From the NCBI GenBank assembly GCA_034927815.1, contig JAYFPK010000029.1:124001-188000 (forward strand): a stretch of 64,000 nt of DNA, written 5' to 3'. Origin of the DNA: Limiplasma sp034927815. GTDB lineage: Bacteria; Bacillota; Clostridia; Christensenellales; Aristaeellaceae. How positions within the stretch are numbered: position 1 is the first letter of the stretch; each line of letters starts with the position of its first letter. Shown here in pieces: positions 25,291 through 35,483 of this stretch. The notes beneath the pieces are model-generated. The model was given only the letters and a program-made list of their open reading frames with translations, searched no databases and was not told the DNA's origin. Made by a program: the position numbers and the translations under genes.

Positions 25291-25357
25291 AAATTAGTTT
25301 ATTGTTGTGCACGCTTGCACAGCTTGAAATCGAGAGTTAAGTGGAGGGCGAGGAAGC

Positions 25358-28300
25358 ATGAAGAATGTATGGAAAAAAGGCGTTGCCCTGATGTTGGTGT
25401 TGTGCCTGATCATGACCACAACGTTAACGGTATTGGCGACTGAGGAAGCAATGGTAGAAGCTTCCATGGAAGCGCCCGTGGAAGAAATTCCAACGGAAGT
25501 GCCTGTAGAGGAGGTTCCAACGGAAGCGCCTGCGGAAGAAATTCCAACGGAAGCGCCTGCAGAGATGCCGTCAGAGGAGCCTTCCAAAGAGGAACCCACA
25601 ATAGATACAACCCGTGCAGCGAGCCACAGCCCTCAGTTTACAGCAGGATTAGCTGAAACCATTGGTTCAACCACCTTGTTTGAGAATAATGATCTTTCGG
25701 TCGTTTTGGGCATCATGGAGGCTAATGGTGTTATAGATGTGAAAAGCCGCGATGGCAACACTCTTGAAGTCAGGGTTAAAACCATAGATGACAGCATTGT
25801 CGGATTTGTTTCCGCTACTGATGTGCGCCCGTTGTCCGATAAGGAGGCGGCAGCATATGAAGCAAATCCGGTGCCCGTACAATACGCTCCCAAGGTTGCC
25901 GAACAGGAGGCCACACCAGTTGAAGAGAAAGCGGAAAAGGAACTCCAAATTGATACGACCCGTGCAGCGAGCTTTAGCCCCGATTTTACCCAGGGCTTAG
26001 CCATCACCATTGCCGCGACCATGCTCTATGAGGATAGCGAGCTCACGGTCAGTCTTGGAGAAATTGATGTCGGTGGTGTTGTGGAAGCAAAGAGCCGTGC
26101 AGCCAATACGCTCGAAATCAGCGCCGTTCTCGTGGACGGCAGCCTGGCCGGGTATGTTTCAGCCGGGGATGTTCGTCCCCTATCTGCTGATGAGACAGCA
26201 GCGTATAAAGCAAATCCAACCGCTGTTCAATATGCGGCAGTTGAGCCTGCGCTTATGTCCGCCATGTTGTTCGCGTTACCCGGGGCGGTTCCCCTTACAG
26301 CGGGTACTACTACAACTCTAAGCCTGCCCGCATATGCGGGAAGTGGAAGCGACAAATATGCCAGCTTTACCATGGCTACCGCAGGATTGTTAACGATCAC
26401 TTTCAAAAGCAGCGGCAACGCCTCCGGCAACCTGACGCTGATGGTGGCGGATGCAAGCGATAGCAGCGAGCTTTGGAGCGGGTCCTTGGTACCCAGTGGA
26501 ACCACGAACTTTTCCATGTTTGTTGAAGCGGGAGATTATGATATCACGCTCAGCAAGAGCGATGCGGGCGATGCCTCGGGATATAGCGTGGGCGTTACAC
26601 CGATAGTGAGCTTAGCCGGCGAACTCGGCACGAAAAACAACACGCAGAATAATGCGGCGGACTTGGCATTGAACAGCGGCTCTGCCAGTACAGGAATCTA
26701 TTCTGCGCAAGATTTGAACAAAAGAAGAGACGACTATTATCGTCTGAGCCTGTCTAGCGCCGGTAAGTTGACGTTGAGTGCAACCAACATGATACCAGGT
26801 GAACTGGAAGTGTTCATCTACGGCGACGATACCAGTACTGGCAATGAGATTGCAAGCATGACCATAAATGTAGGTGCTGCTAGCGAAAATGGCGGAATTA
26901 CGATGCATCGTTCCGGCTGGTTTGACGCGGGTACCTATTATATTACGGTGCACAACAAGACGGCTTTCGGCCGATATCGTCTGCAAGCGGATATTGCTAC
27001 GGTCACGCTCACGGAAAGGGAGCCTAACAGTACGCCCAGCCAGGCATATAGCAGCGGAAGTACGGTAGTGCTGAATAGTGGCGTCTATGTAGACAGTCTG
27101 CTAAGTGAGTCCGACCTGCGAGATTATTACTACTTTTATCTTCCCTCCGCGACAAGTATCAGCGCCAGCGTGAAGGCTCAGCTTTCCGAAATTAACTTGT
27201 ATATTTGCGATCAGGGAGGCAAAAAAGTTGCTGGTTCTGATTTTGGCGGTCAGGGCGGCGGTTCTTATGGCAACCCGTATGAGTATGAATTGAAGAGCTT
27301 AACGCTTCAGGCCGGCTATTACTATCTGTGCGCAGATAAAGTCACCGAAACTGGATTGTATTCTGTGCGTGCCAATTCTGTTTTGACGGTCAGCAGTGTC
27401 ACGGCTACGGTCAGCGGAAGCGGTGAAAACCAGAATGTTTTAAACGTATCGGCAGTGGCAAATGGCGGCCCCGGCGCCATAACTTTACATCGTTATAACG
27501 TCTATCTGGTTGAAGGTGGTAAGTCTATATTGGTGACGACTAGAGAGAGTAAAACCACTTCCAATATGGCCTTTACATTAAATCGGGCGGGAAGCTATAT
27601 AATCCAGTATGTGTGTACAAATGGACTGACTTGGGCGGAGGGCTGGTCCACACAGGTCGTGGTAAGTGTCAAACCTCTGAAAGTGGAGACGCTTTTAGCA
27701 ACATCTAATGCGGCTGGGCAAATAAAATGCAAAGCGACTGTGAGCGGAATAAACCCAGTAACTGAGTGTATTTTCTCGCTATATAGAAACGGCGTGGTTG
27801 TTGATCGTTGGTATAGTAAAAATGCCTTGGAGTATACGTTCAATGCGCCGGTGAGTGGCTTGTATTCAGTCCAATATACCATCACAGACGGTTATGTGTG
27901 GGTTGATGGGTGGACGACTTGTAATGCGACTGTGCCGTTGCCGTTGAAGATCGCATCGCTCACGACAAGCGTTGATAATAGTGGCAATGTGGTTGGTCGT
28001 ATTACAATTCAAGATGGCTATCCATTGCAATATGGTATATACAAAATATATAACAGCAAGACGGAAGTGATTGCTTCCTATGCCACCACTGCGTTGCAGC
28101 ACAGCTTTAAGATTGCGACCAACGATAGCTATCTTATGCAGTTCGTCGGGTATGATGGAAAGACTTGGGCTGATAACTGGGCGAGCTTTACTGTATCTTC
28201 AGCATCTAATACATTGGAGATCACAAGCTTAACAGCGACGTCGAATGACGCTGGTGCCATTTCCTGTTCGGCTGCAACGAGCGGTGGTGGCAAGGTAATA

Positions 28301-29314
28301 GACTCTTGGTTTAACCTTTATAGTGGCGGCGTATATATCGGACGAGTTATCAATCTAAACCAAAGTGCTACTTTTAACGTCTATGCCAATGGCCCATATA
28401 CAATTCAGTATGTAGCATCTGATGATGGCAAGCGATATGTGGACAAATGGGCAAATGTCAATGTGACACTTTCTCCCCAGCACTATCCAGTGCAAATTGC
28501 TGACCTGAACATAAAGTCTGACGATGCAACAGGCATATTAACTTGTACAACGACAACGCAGTATGGCGGTGCTTTAACGGCCAGTTGGTTCAACCTTTAC
28601 AACTCCAAGAGCGAATTGATTGATAGTTTCCGCTCGGTTTCTACAAAAACAACGAAATTTTACGTGAATAGCAACGGTACGTACAATGTGCAAGCTGTCG
28701 TTTCCGATGGGAAAGTGTGGGTTGAAAAGTGGGGGAGTGTTACAATTACAGGTTTCCAGGATGACACCCCTGTGCTTGAGGTAAAGGCATCAGCCAGCTA
28801 CAACAACAACACATTGATTTGTACTGCGACGGCTAATCAGTCGACGCCGCTGAGGTCTGAGGTTTTCGTGCTGTATTTGGTCGATCCAACCACTGGCCAG
28901 TCAACTGAGCTCAGGCGTTTCAATGCTTCGAATAAGACTGCCACACTTAAAAACTTGGCATTGTCTCAGGGCAAGTACTTGGTGCAATTTGTCGCCTTCG
29001 ACGGCGTCACTTGGACAGATGGCTGGACCGAGTTTACGGTGGGTAGTTCTTCGCTGTCTGTGGATAGCGTAACTGCCGCCAAAAGCGGTTCCAGCATAGC
29101 TTGCCGGGCAACATATACTTCAAACTATAACATTTCCACCGCGCGCTTCAAGCTCTACGTGGGTGAAAATTGCGTGAGTGCGTGGGAGTGGAATGGCGCT
29201 GGCAATCTGAACGAGCATGTATTCAACGTGGCAAATGCGGATCAGATTACTTCGGTTCAATATGTGATTTTCAATGGAATTGAATGGGCGGATGGCTGGG
29301 CCGTTCCCTCCTAA
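25358..29314 (+). CDS. Large repetitive secreted surface protein, 1318 residues
   Basis: A signal peptide (1-27, cleavage after VLA) is followed by a Glu/Pro/Ala-rich stalk of short repeats (EEIPTEAPAE type, about 30-78). Two tandem domains of about 100 residues follow (about 80-175 and 195-295), each starting IDTTRAAS and ending DVRPLS, and looking like bacterial SH3-type folds. Then come about three PPC-like beta domains (about 310-690) and seven Ig-like repeats of about 88 residues (690-1318), each closing with a signature like VQYVxxDGxxWxDxW. There is no LPXTG motif, membrane anchor, SLH or other wall-binding domain at the end, so it may be bound through the SH3-like part or released. 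An adhesion or scaffold role is inferred. Own promoter and terminator. Confidence 0.75.
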   Translation: MKNVWKKGVALMLVLCLIMTTTLTVLATEEAMVEASMEAPVEEIPTEVPVEEVPTEAPAEEIPTEAPAEMPSEEPSKEEPTIDTTRAASHSPQFTAGLAETIGSTTLFENNDLSVVLGIMEANGVIDVKSRDGNTLEVRVKTIDDSIVGFVSATDVRPLSDKEAAAYEANPVPVQYAPKVAEQEATPVEEKAEKELQIDTTRAASFSPDFTQGLAITIAATMLYEDSELTVSLGEIDVGGVVEAKSRAANTLEISAVLVDGSLAGYVSAGDVRPLSADETAAYKANPTAVQYAAVEPALMSAMLFALPGAVPLTAGTTTTLSLPAYAGSGSDKYASFTMATAGLLTITFKSSGNASGNLTLMVADASDSSELWSGSLVPSGTTNFSMFVEAGDYDITLSKSDAGDASGYSVGVTPIVSLAGELGTKNNTQNNAADLALNSGSASTGIYSAQDLNKRRDDYYRLSLSSAGKLTLSATNMIPGELEVFIYGDDTSTGNEIASMTINVGAASENGGITMHRSGWFDAGTYYITVHNKTAFGRYRLQADIATVTLTEREPNSTPSQAYSSGSTVVLNSGVYVDSLLSESDLRDYYYFYLPSATSISASVKAQLSEINLYICDQGGKKVAGSDFGGQGGGSYGNPYEYELKSLTLQAGYYYLCADKVTETGLYSVRANSVLTVSSVTATVSGSGENQNVLNVSAVANGGPGAITLHRYNVYLVEGGKSILVTTRESKTTSNMAFTLNRAGSYIIQYVCTNGLTWAEGWSTQVVVSVKPLKVETLLATSNAAGQIKCKATVSGINPVTECIFSLYRNGVVVDRWYSKNALEYTFNAPVSGLYSVQYTITDGYVWVDGWTTCNATVPLPLKIASLTTSVDNSGNVVGRITIQDGYPLQYGIYKIYNSKTEVIASYATTALQHSFKIATNDSYLMQFVGYDGKTWADNWASFTVSSASNTLEITSLTATSNDAGAISCSAATSGGGKVIDSWFNLYSGGVYIGRVINLNQSATFNVYANGPYTIQYVASDDGKRYVDKWANVNVTLSPQHYPVQIADLNIKSDDATGILTCTTTTQYGGALTASWFNLYNSKSELIDSFRSVSTKTTKFYVNSNGTYNVQAVVSDGKVWVEKWGSVTITGFQDDTPVLEVKASASYNNNTLICTATANQSTPLRSEVFVLYLVDPTTGQSTELRRFNASNKTATLKNLALSQGKYLVQFVAFDGVTWTDGWTEFTVGSSSLSVDSVTAAKSGSSIACRATYTSNYNISTARFKLYVGENCVSAWEWNGAGNLNEHVFNVANADQITSVQYVIFNGIEWADGWAVPS

Positions 29315-29323
29315 GAAATGTTG

Positions 29324-29357
29324 AGACGGTCTGCTGCGATTGCAGCAGACCGTCTGA
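29324..29357 (+). terminator. Terminator of the surface protein gene
   Basis: AGACGGTCTGCTGC (29324-29337) and GCAGCAGACCGTCT (29342-29355) form a perfect 14-base stem directly after the stop codon. Confidence 0.8.
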
Positions 29358-29466
29358 TTAGGGTATCAGAAAAGGGCGATGTTGGAGCAATGAACTAAAT
29401 TTGCGAACAAGAGACGCGAAACAGGGTTCACGTCTCTGTCGCCACTGAAGAGGGAGGAAACAAAAC

Positions 29467-29492
29467 AAGGTAGCCTTGGCGAAGAATCGCCA
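29467..29492 (-). terminator. Hairpin downstream of the glycosyltransferase gene
   Basis: AGCCTTGGCGA and TCGCCAAGGCT form a perfect 11-base stem with loop AGAA. On the minus strand it is followed by ACCTTGTTTTGTTT. It probably ends the transcript of the gene at 29781; the 290 bases between hold no gene. Confidence 0.55.
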
Positions 29493-29780
29493 AGGCTAAT
29501 ATAATTAAAGAAGGTATTTTGATCCTGTATTTTATCAGTTCAATGTGAAAAGCCATATCAAAGCCTGTATGCTCAGGCCTTCCCCGTTTGGATGCACAAT
29601 TTTCCGAAGTGATTTACTGTCCTCTTTCAGTATGAGGTGTCGCAACTTCATTCCGAAAGGGGCTGTAAATCGTGTCTATATCCCTTTTTCTGCAACTTAT
29701 TATCTCTTATGCTTACAAAGAAAGTTTTCATCAACCGTCTGGCATTTGAAAACCCAAGGACAATTAATTCTTGCCGATTA

Positions 29781-32114
29781 TTATTTGCGAAGAAAACACC
29801 CCTTGATTCTACGGAAGAGCATACCGACATGGCGAAGTGGCTTTGTAACCTTCCAGCATAAACTATTTTTAATAACAACGTCATCGCGTACATCCCATTC
29901 GCTGTTTTTCAAATATTTGCTGTAGTAGATGATTCGCGCGTGTATACTTGCGTCCTTCATACGTCGCGCATGCTGGAACGCACGAAGCGGCTTTGTGAAA
30001 TTCCAAGAGTGTGAATAAGAGAGCGAATGAGATACTTCTTGCCTCGAAGGTGGGCAGGAGGGAGCATTCAAGGCATTATAAAGCAATTGAGACAAAACAA
30101 TATCTGCGTTCGGGTCGGGTGTAAAATGAACCATAATATCGTCATAAATGTGAAGCAATTTCTCGATATATCGCTCCAAAGAATAGTGTTCTCGAGCATA
30201 TATTAGCGATTTTTCCCCTCGCGCAAGACGTTCTTCCGGATGATCGATCCAAAATTGAAGTGTTTCCGCATAAACCGTTTCCTCGACTGCCAGTCCACAT
30301 TCTGGCGAGTAAACCACCGAGGGGAGAGAAGTGTCAGGTAAAACCAGCACAGGTTTGGCGCAGCTCATGGCCTCAATTGCCATCATTCCGAAAGCCTCCT
30401 GTCGGGAAGGCATCAGAAAGATATCACAAGCCTGATAAAGCCTCGTTAGTTCCTTGTCATCCGTCAGCCAGCCAAACTCAAGGATGCGATATTTTTCTTG
30501 GAACTCGTTCAACATATTCTTTTGGCCAACTGTCAGCAGTGTAATTTTATCTTTAGAGGCAATTTGTCCGAGCGCATTACGAATCACCTCCAGTCCCTTG
30601 AACTGGCTTTGATCGGCGCGAAACATGAGAGTGAGGGAAGTTTCAGGAATACCCAGTTCTTTCTTTGCATCGGCAATCCCGCGGGGACGAAAGAGAGATT
30701 GATCGATACCGAAAGGTAAATGATAGATCTTTTTTCCGGCAAAAATAGGAGACTCTTTCGCTTTGTTCTCCATCCATTGAGAAGCGACAATGATGGAAAG
30801 ATTGGAATTCTGGATTGCAATGGCTTTCTTCATGAAATAGTATGGAGTGAGATCATAATCAAGTGAAAATGGGGTTTGCAAATATTCGCAATCAGCGCAG
30901 AAAGTTTTGTATTTTTCACATCTGCCACTATAGATACAGTGTCCACTAAAAAAGAAGGGATCATGCAGAGTTAGAACAATGGGTTTAAGTCGGGTAAGCA
31001 AAGGTAAATTGGTAATTTCAAAATTAGTGTTATGGATTAAGTGAAGATGAACAATATCCGATAATAAAAATTCTTTTCCAAATAATATTTGTTTTGAAAA
31101 ATCATGCTTAGCATCCGTATGTAAACAATAGGTTGTCTCATCATTTGATAACTTGCGAACCACATAATGATAAGAACGAATGTTTGCTTTCTGCAAAAGT
31201 AGATGCAAATCGTGACCATTAAATTTATTGCCTATAAGGTCATTATCACCCACCTGAAGATTGATATAACTTGCACCATCGGCAAGGTGGATTTTGTAAA
31301 GTCGATACAGCTCTTTTCGTATTTGATCCGCAGGCAAAACACTCGCATTTAAAAGAGCTGAAAAATATTTACAGATACTTGTTAAACAATCGGAACGACA
31401 ATCTCGTACTGCTTGGGGTAATTCGGGCTTGGAAAAATAGTATTCAAACCAGCTTTCGATCTCTGGTATCGCCAAATAGCGTGAATGTGAAATTTGTCCA
31501 TCATGTACACGCCAATACGCCAATATTTTAGGAACGTGAAGAAAATCACCTTCTAAAGCCATGTCCCAATACATTTCAAGGTCATTAATGTGGCGAAAAT
31601 TAATTCGACGTAAGTTCTCCCAGCAAGATAACTTACTACGCCTGAATGTTGTACAAGGCGATGCCGCGACGCAACTGAACTGGCGAAGCAAAGCAAGAAA
31701 ATTCCAATCCGGATTATAAATGTCCTTAAAAGGATGATCTTCTAAGTCAATAAATTGAAAATCACAGTATGCCAATAAAGCTTCTGGATTTGCATCAAGA
31801 GCACCACCCATTTCTTGTAAAAGCTCAGGGGCTACGGGGTCGTCCGAATTGACCTGAAGAAAGTACTCACCTTTGGCCAATTTCCAGCCGCGATTCACAG
31901 TAGCGGGCTCACCTTGGTTCTCCTGATAAATATAGCGTATACGGAAATCTTGCAGATAAGGCTCGACAACTTCTCTCGTTTGGTCGGTCGATCCGTCGTC
32001 AATAATTAGGTATTCAAAGTCAGTCTCCGTTTGTTTCAAAACACTTTCGATAGTTCTACGAATCAAATCGGCCCGGTTGTAAGTGGGAGTAACAACGGTA
32101 AACTTAGGGGGCAT
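29781..32114 (-). CDS. Two-domain glycosyltransferase (GT2 + GT4)
   Basis: A 777-residue protein. The front (1-230) is a GT-A family 2 transferase: VVTPTYNRADLI, IIDDGSTD (about 37-44) and NSDD as the metal site. The middle (about 290-690) is a GT-B family 4 transferase with GQKN and the donor motif EAFGMMAIEAMSC (E-x7-E). The tail (700-777) has two short copies of an SW/CW-x-x-TKPLR motif that is also found in other proteins of the locus. It likely adds two sugars to a surface polysaccharide in the cytoplasm. GAGGTG lies before ATG. It diverges from the acyltransferase gene. Confidence 0.88.
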   Translation of the reverse strand: MPPKFTVVTPTYNRADLIRRTIESVLKQTETDFEYLIIDDGSTDQTREVVEPYLQDFRIRYIYQENQGEPATVNRGWKLAKGEYFLQVNSDDPVAPELLQEMGGALDANPEALLAYCDFQFIDLEDHPFKDIYNPDWNFLALLRQFSCVAASPCTTFRRSKLSCWENLRRINFRHINDLEMYWDMALEGDFLHVPKILAYWRVHDGQISHSRYLAIPEIESWFEYYFSKPELPQAVRDCRSDCLTSICKYFSALLNASVLPADQIRKELYRLYKIHLADGASYINLQVGDNDLIGNKFNGHDLHLLLQKANIRSYHYVVRKLSNDETTYCLHTDAKHDFSKQILFGKEFLLSDIVHLHLIHNTNFEITNLPLLTRLKPIVLTLHDPFFFSGHCIYSGRCEKYKTFCADCEYLQTPFSLDYDLTPYYFMKKAIAIQNSNLSIIVASQWMENKAKESPIFAGKKIYHLPFGIDQSLFRPRGIADAKKELGIPETSLTLMFRADQSQFKGLEVIRNALGQIASKDKITLLTVGQKNMLNEFQEKYRILEFGWLTDDKELTRLYQACDIFLMPSRQEAFGMMAIEAMSCAKPVLVLPDTSLPSVVYSPECGLAVEETVYAETLQFWIDHPEERLARGEKSLIYAREHYSLERYIEKLLHIYDDIMVHFTPDPNADIVLSQLLYNALNAPSCPPSRQEVSHSLSYSHSWNFTKPLRAFQHARRMKDASIHARIIYYSKYLKNSEWDVRDDVVIKNSLCWKVTKPLRHVGMLFRRIKGCFLRK

Positions 32115-32354
32115 TTGCCTTTCACCTCATATGAAAGTTTATTGTTTGCACGTTTAAAGTGCAGCAGCCATTTTAACACATAAAGCCTTCCCATACGTTA
32201 TATTCGCAAAAAATTCGGGAAATCCTTTATTACGGCGAAAACATACCTTACTTTTACAAACTGGGAGGCCATTAAGATTATAGACAGAGAATATGTTAAT
32301 AATAAAAGTTTAAATATACCGATGCCACCATAGCTTTGCCTTTAACTGCAATCA

Positions 32355-32383
32355 TTGACTTCACAACATGCTTTTGCTATAAT
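32355..32383 (+). promoter_or_regulatory. Strong sigma-A promoter of the acyltransferase operon
   Basis: TTGACT (32355-32360), 17-base spacer, perfect TATAAT (32378-32383), 40 bases before the start at 32424. The rest of the divergent gap (32115-32354) shows nothing else clear. Confidence 0.75.
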
Positions 32384-32423
32384 ATATGCAGGATATTCAA
32401 TGCATGGTAGAGGTGTGGCACAG

Positions 32424-33481
32424 ATGACCGAACGGATACGAAATTGGAAATTCGATATATTACGTATAGGCATGAGCATTATGGTTGTGCTGCTTCATGC
32501 TGCGGCGTATGGTTGTTACGATACGTACGCAGCCAAAACACCCGTTTTGTATAATTCATTGGGACGGATTGCCGTGCCTGTTTTTTATATGGTTACGGGT
32601 GCGATTTCCTTTCCCAAAATGGAGGGGTTTCAAAAACATATAAGCGGTTACTGCGAAGAATTGTTTTCCCGCTTTTTTTTGCTACGCTCGTTATTTCACT
32701 ATACCGCGTGATGACTTTGGGCGGTCGTTTTTTGGATATTATGCGAAGCGCAACAGCCACGCCTGTCTATTATCATCTTGCATTCATGTATCAGATGATT
32801 GGCGTGTATCTGATGATGCCCCTGATCCAAATGGTTTGGGGACGTATCTCGCTGATCAAACGATCTGTGTTGTGCTTGGGGTTGCTTGTGCTTAGCAGGT
32901 TTAGCCCGTTTATTCAGCCAATCAGCCAAGGTTGTGTTTATGCGGCAATAGGCGCTTGTTGCGTAGAATGGGTGGAAAAATGGAAAGGGAGTCCATCGCT
33001 GACGCAGCGTAAGTGCATGGCTATTAGCGTTGGATTGTTTTTCATCTATTTGGTAGCAAGCATAACAACTGCATGGTTAACCAATCAATGTTCCATTTTG
33101 GTTAGCCATCTTGACGAACGATATCTTGCCTATAATTCAATACTCATTTGTATTGCTTCCATTAGCCTTATGGCGGGCTTTCTATTGATGCCACTAAAGC
33201 AGCCACAACCCCAAAGCCTCGTTTTTTTTTCCAAATGGAATGCACTTACCCTCGGGATTTATCTCATTCATCCGCTTCTTATGGATTTATTACAAAACGA
33301 ATATGTCAAAGTATTTAGTATGACGCTCGGATTTCGTTGGGATCAATGGGATCCAAAGCTGTCAATTCCTATGTTGGCATTCCTTTGTTATATCGCAAGC
33401 GCGGTCATTATTCTGTGCTATCACAAAACAAGGGATTGTCTTAGAAAATCTATGATAAATAGCGTTTTGCCAAAAAGATAA
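32424..33481 (+). pseudogene. Acyltransferase family 3, split by a poly-T frameshift
   Basis: The first frame (ATG 32424, GAGGTG upstream) starts RIRNWKFDILRIGMSIMVVL, the typical front of membrane O-acyltransferases with LHA (active His in VVLLHAAA). It leaves its frame after a run of 8 T at 32673-32680 and stops at 32711. The rest continues in another frame (to 33481) with eight membrane segments. One more T would give FSRFFFATLVISLYRVM and restore one protein of about 352 residues. The gene is therefore off, either as a mutation or a slip-strand phase switch. It would acylate the polysaccharide. 12 bases before the sulfatase-fold gene. Confidence 0.8.
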
Positions 33482-33493
33482 CGGAGGCTCTCT

Positions 33494-35128
33494 ATGCAAA
33501 AAAACCATCCCCAAAGGCAAACTTTCTTCATCTTTGTGCTGCTCGGTCTGTTGATAACATTTGGTATGTCTGTTTACCGTCCAATAGCCCTCTTCATGAA
33601 CAATGTTGATAAGTTGACATTTTTACCACTTTTGCTTACATTGGTTGCTTATTTTGTATTAACGCTGGTTGTGTATTTTATCTTTTATGTGCTCTCTAAG
33701 CGAATATTAATTGCCACGATTTTCTCTCTGCTTTTGCACAGTATCATTGTATTTTATATTCATATTAAGGAGAAGATAAATTCCGTCCTTCCCCAGCGCT
33801 TTTTTTTGGCTGTATTCATCATATTTACTATGCTCTTGATTGCCATCTCCGTATGTCTTAGAAGGCGTGTATTTGTCATGAGTGTACCAATACGCAAAAA
33901 GCTTACGATTTTTCTCACTGTGTCTGTATATGCCTTCCTTGGATTCACTGTCATTTCTAAACTCCCCGCTACCGTTTTTCAATATGTGCCCGACCAGCCG
34001 GTTATGAGCAAGGTAGGACCTACTAATGAGAGTTTGGCAGATGACCAGCGCCCCAATATTTATTTTATTTTGTTGGATGAGTATGCTGGTTTCAATATGG
34101 TAAAAAAGCAGTTTGGCTACGACAACTCGGCATTTTTTGAGTATTTGCTCTCCAATAACTTTTATGTCTCCCAAACAAGCGAAAACGAGATCGCTTACAC
34201 AGAGATTCTTTCCAGTAATTTGCTTGCTCTTGACTATGTCGCTTTTGCGGACGATTTGCCATACTATTCATTTGATGAAAATAAACGTAGCGAATCGGAT
34301 ATGCGTACCAGCCTTTACCAGAATAAAAAATCTTACCGCAATCACGCCTATCTATTTGACCTTCTGCGGAGTAATCATTACAGAACCTATGCGATTGACA
34401 ACGCAGATACCTTGCAGGGTTGGGGTAAAGTTAACGCAGATGAGATCATTAATATTTCCATTCCGCAGGAAGCCACTACATTAGTTCCTCTTACGCTCTC
34501 GCAAAACGACATAGATTATTGGGTAATTCTCTGGAATAGCTCAATCTTCTATGAGTTTTCACATGAATTGTTCTGGAAAATGACGCAAGACGGCGCGACT
34601 AACGCCTACCATAAGAGTCAGGATATCGCATGGCAGAATACAGTTAGAAATGCCAAGCTCATTTCCAGTACGTTTGATACGCTTGCCACGTATCGTTTCG
34701 ACCCTCGAGAAAACATTTTTTTGTATGCTCATATCATGTGCCCACATCTCCCTTTTATTTTTACGCCAGAAGGTGAATTCAAATCCATGGATATAACCTA
34801 TCAGGGTTGGAATGGTAAAAACGCCTACGTAGACAATCTGCGCTATGCGACCAACCAGGTCATGCGCGTTATTGATAACCTTTTGGCGATAGACCCAGAC
34901 AGTGTTATCATACTGCAATCCGATCACGGCGCGCGGATTGATTTAGAAACAGAAGGCCCGTTTTCAAAAGAATACCTGCCTATCCTGAACGCCGTATATT
35001 ATCGCGGAGAGACTTTCGATCAAATTGAGGGTCTGTCCGGCGTCAATACTATGCGTGCCATCCTCTCACAAGCGTTGAGTATCGAGTTGCCAGCAGTAGA
35101 ATCTCCTGTTTATATCCGTACACACTGA
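33494..35128 (+). CDS. Membrane-anchored sulfatase-fold enzyme
   Basis: A 544-residue protein with four to five membrane segments (about 10-170) and an external alkaline-phosphatase/sulfatase domain (about 185-535). Metal-binding signatures are RPNIYFILLDEYAGF (about 186-200) and SDHGARI (near 475), plus MCPHLPFIF. Related proteins transfer phosphoglycerol or phosphoethanolamine groups to surface glycans. The usual nucleophile Thr after the LDEY segment is not obvious to me, so the exact activity is open. It lies between the acyltransferase and a small membrane protein. Confidence 0.75.
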   Translation: MQKNHPQRQTFFIFVLLGLLITFGMSVYRPIALFMNNVDKLTFLPLLLTLVAYFVLTLVVYFIFYVLSKRILIATIFSLLLHSIIVFYIHIKEKINSVLPQRFFLAVFIIFTMLLIAISVCLRRRVFVMSVPIRKKLTIFLTVSVYAFLGFTVISKLPATVFQYVPDQPVMSKVGPTNESLADDQRPNIYFILLDEYAGFNMVKKQFGYDNSAFFEYLLSNNFYVSQTSENEIAYTEILSSNLLALDYVAFADDLPYYSFDENKRSESDMRTSLYQNKKSYRNHAYLFDLLRSNHYRTYAIDNADTLQGWGKVNADEIINISIPQEATTLVPLTLSQNDIDYWVILWNSSIFYEFSHELFWKMTQDGATNAYHKSQDIAWQNTVRNAKLISSTFDTLATYRFDPRENIFLYAHIMCPHLPFIFTPEGEFKSMDITYQGWNGKNAYVDNLRYATNQVMRVIDNLLAIDPDSVIILQSDHGARIDLETEGPFSKEYLPILNAVYYRGETFDQIEGLSGVNTMRAILSQALSIELPAVESPVYIRTH

Positions 35129-35190
35129 GCAGAGTATGCTTACCTGAATCAACTAAGTTCAGCACTTGGAATGGTGAAGAAGTATTTCGT

Positions 35191-35219
35191 TTGACTTTGA
35201 ATTTAACTTGTGCTATCGT
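35191..35219 (+). promoter_or_regulatory. Probable promoter before the small membrane protein
   Basis: TTGACT (35191-35196), 17-base spacer, TATCGT (35214-35219); the -10 is weak. Confidence 0.4.
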
Positions 35220-35270
35220 TGCTAGGATAAGTAATTCTGTTTTTGTAACTTTTTGATTGGAGTGATAAAT

Positions 35271-35483
35271 ATGTATCTTGACCCCGGCTTTGGCAGTATG
35301 ATTGTTCAGTTATTAGTGGCAGGCATTGCAGTAATCGGTGGAATTTGGTTTATTGTCAAAAAAGAAGTAAAGAATTGGTTTTACCGTAGGCGAGGTCTGC
35401 CTATTGAAGAGGTGGCGCAAGATACGGCTGAAGCAGCGCTGTCGTCTACGCAACCCGATAGTAAGGAAGGCGTAAAAGAGTGA
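35271..35483 (+). CDS. Small single-pass membrane protein
   Basis: A 70-residue product starting MYLDPGFGSMIVQLLVAGIA, a known type of short protein next to polysaccharide and sulfatase-fold genes (MYLDPGxGS front, one membrane segment, basic stretch KNWFYRRR). GGAGTG lies before ATG 35271; an in-frame ATG at 35253 is upstream of it. The stop overlaps the methyltransferase start (GTGA). Role unknown; it may help assemble the neighbouring enzymes at the membrane. Confidence 0.75.
   Translation: MYLDPGFGSMIVQLLVAGIAVIGGIWFIVKKEVKNWFYRRRGLPIEEVAQDTAEAALSSTQPDSKEGVKE

Noticed and set aside
25430..25600. CRISPR-like short repeats
   Set aside because: They are in-frame GAAGTGCC/GAAGCGCC codon repeats of an acidic Pro-rich protein stalk, unevenly spaced and without spacers.
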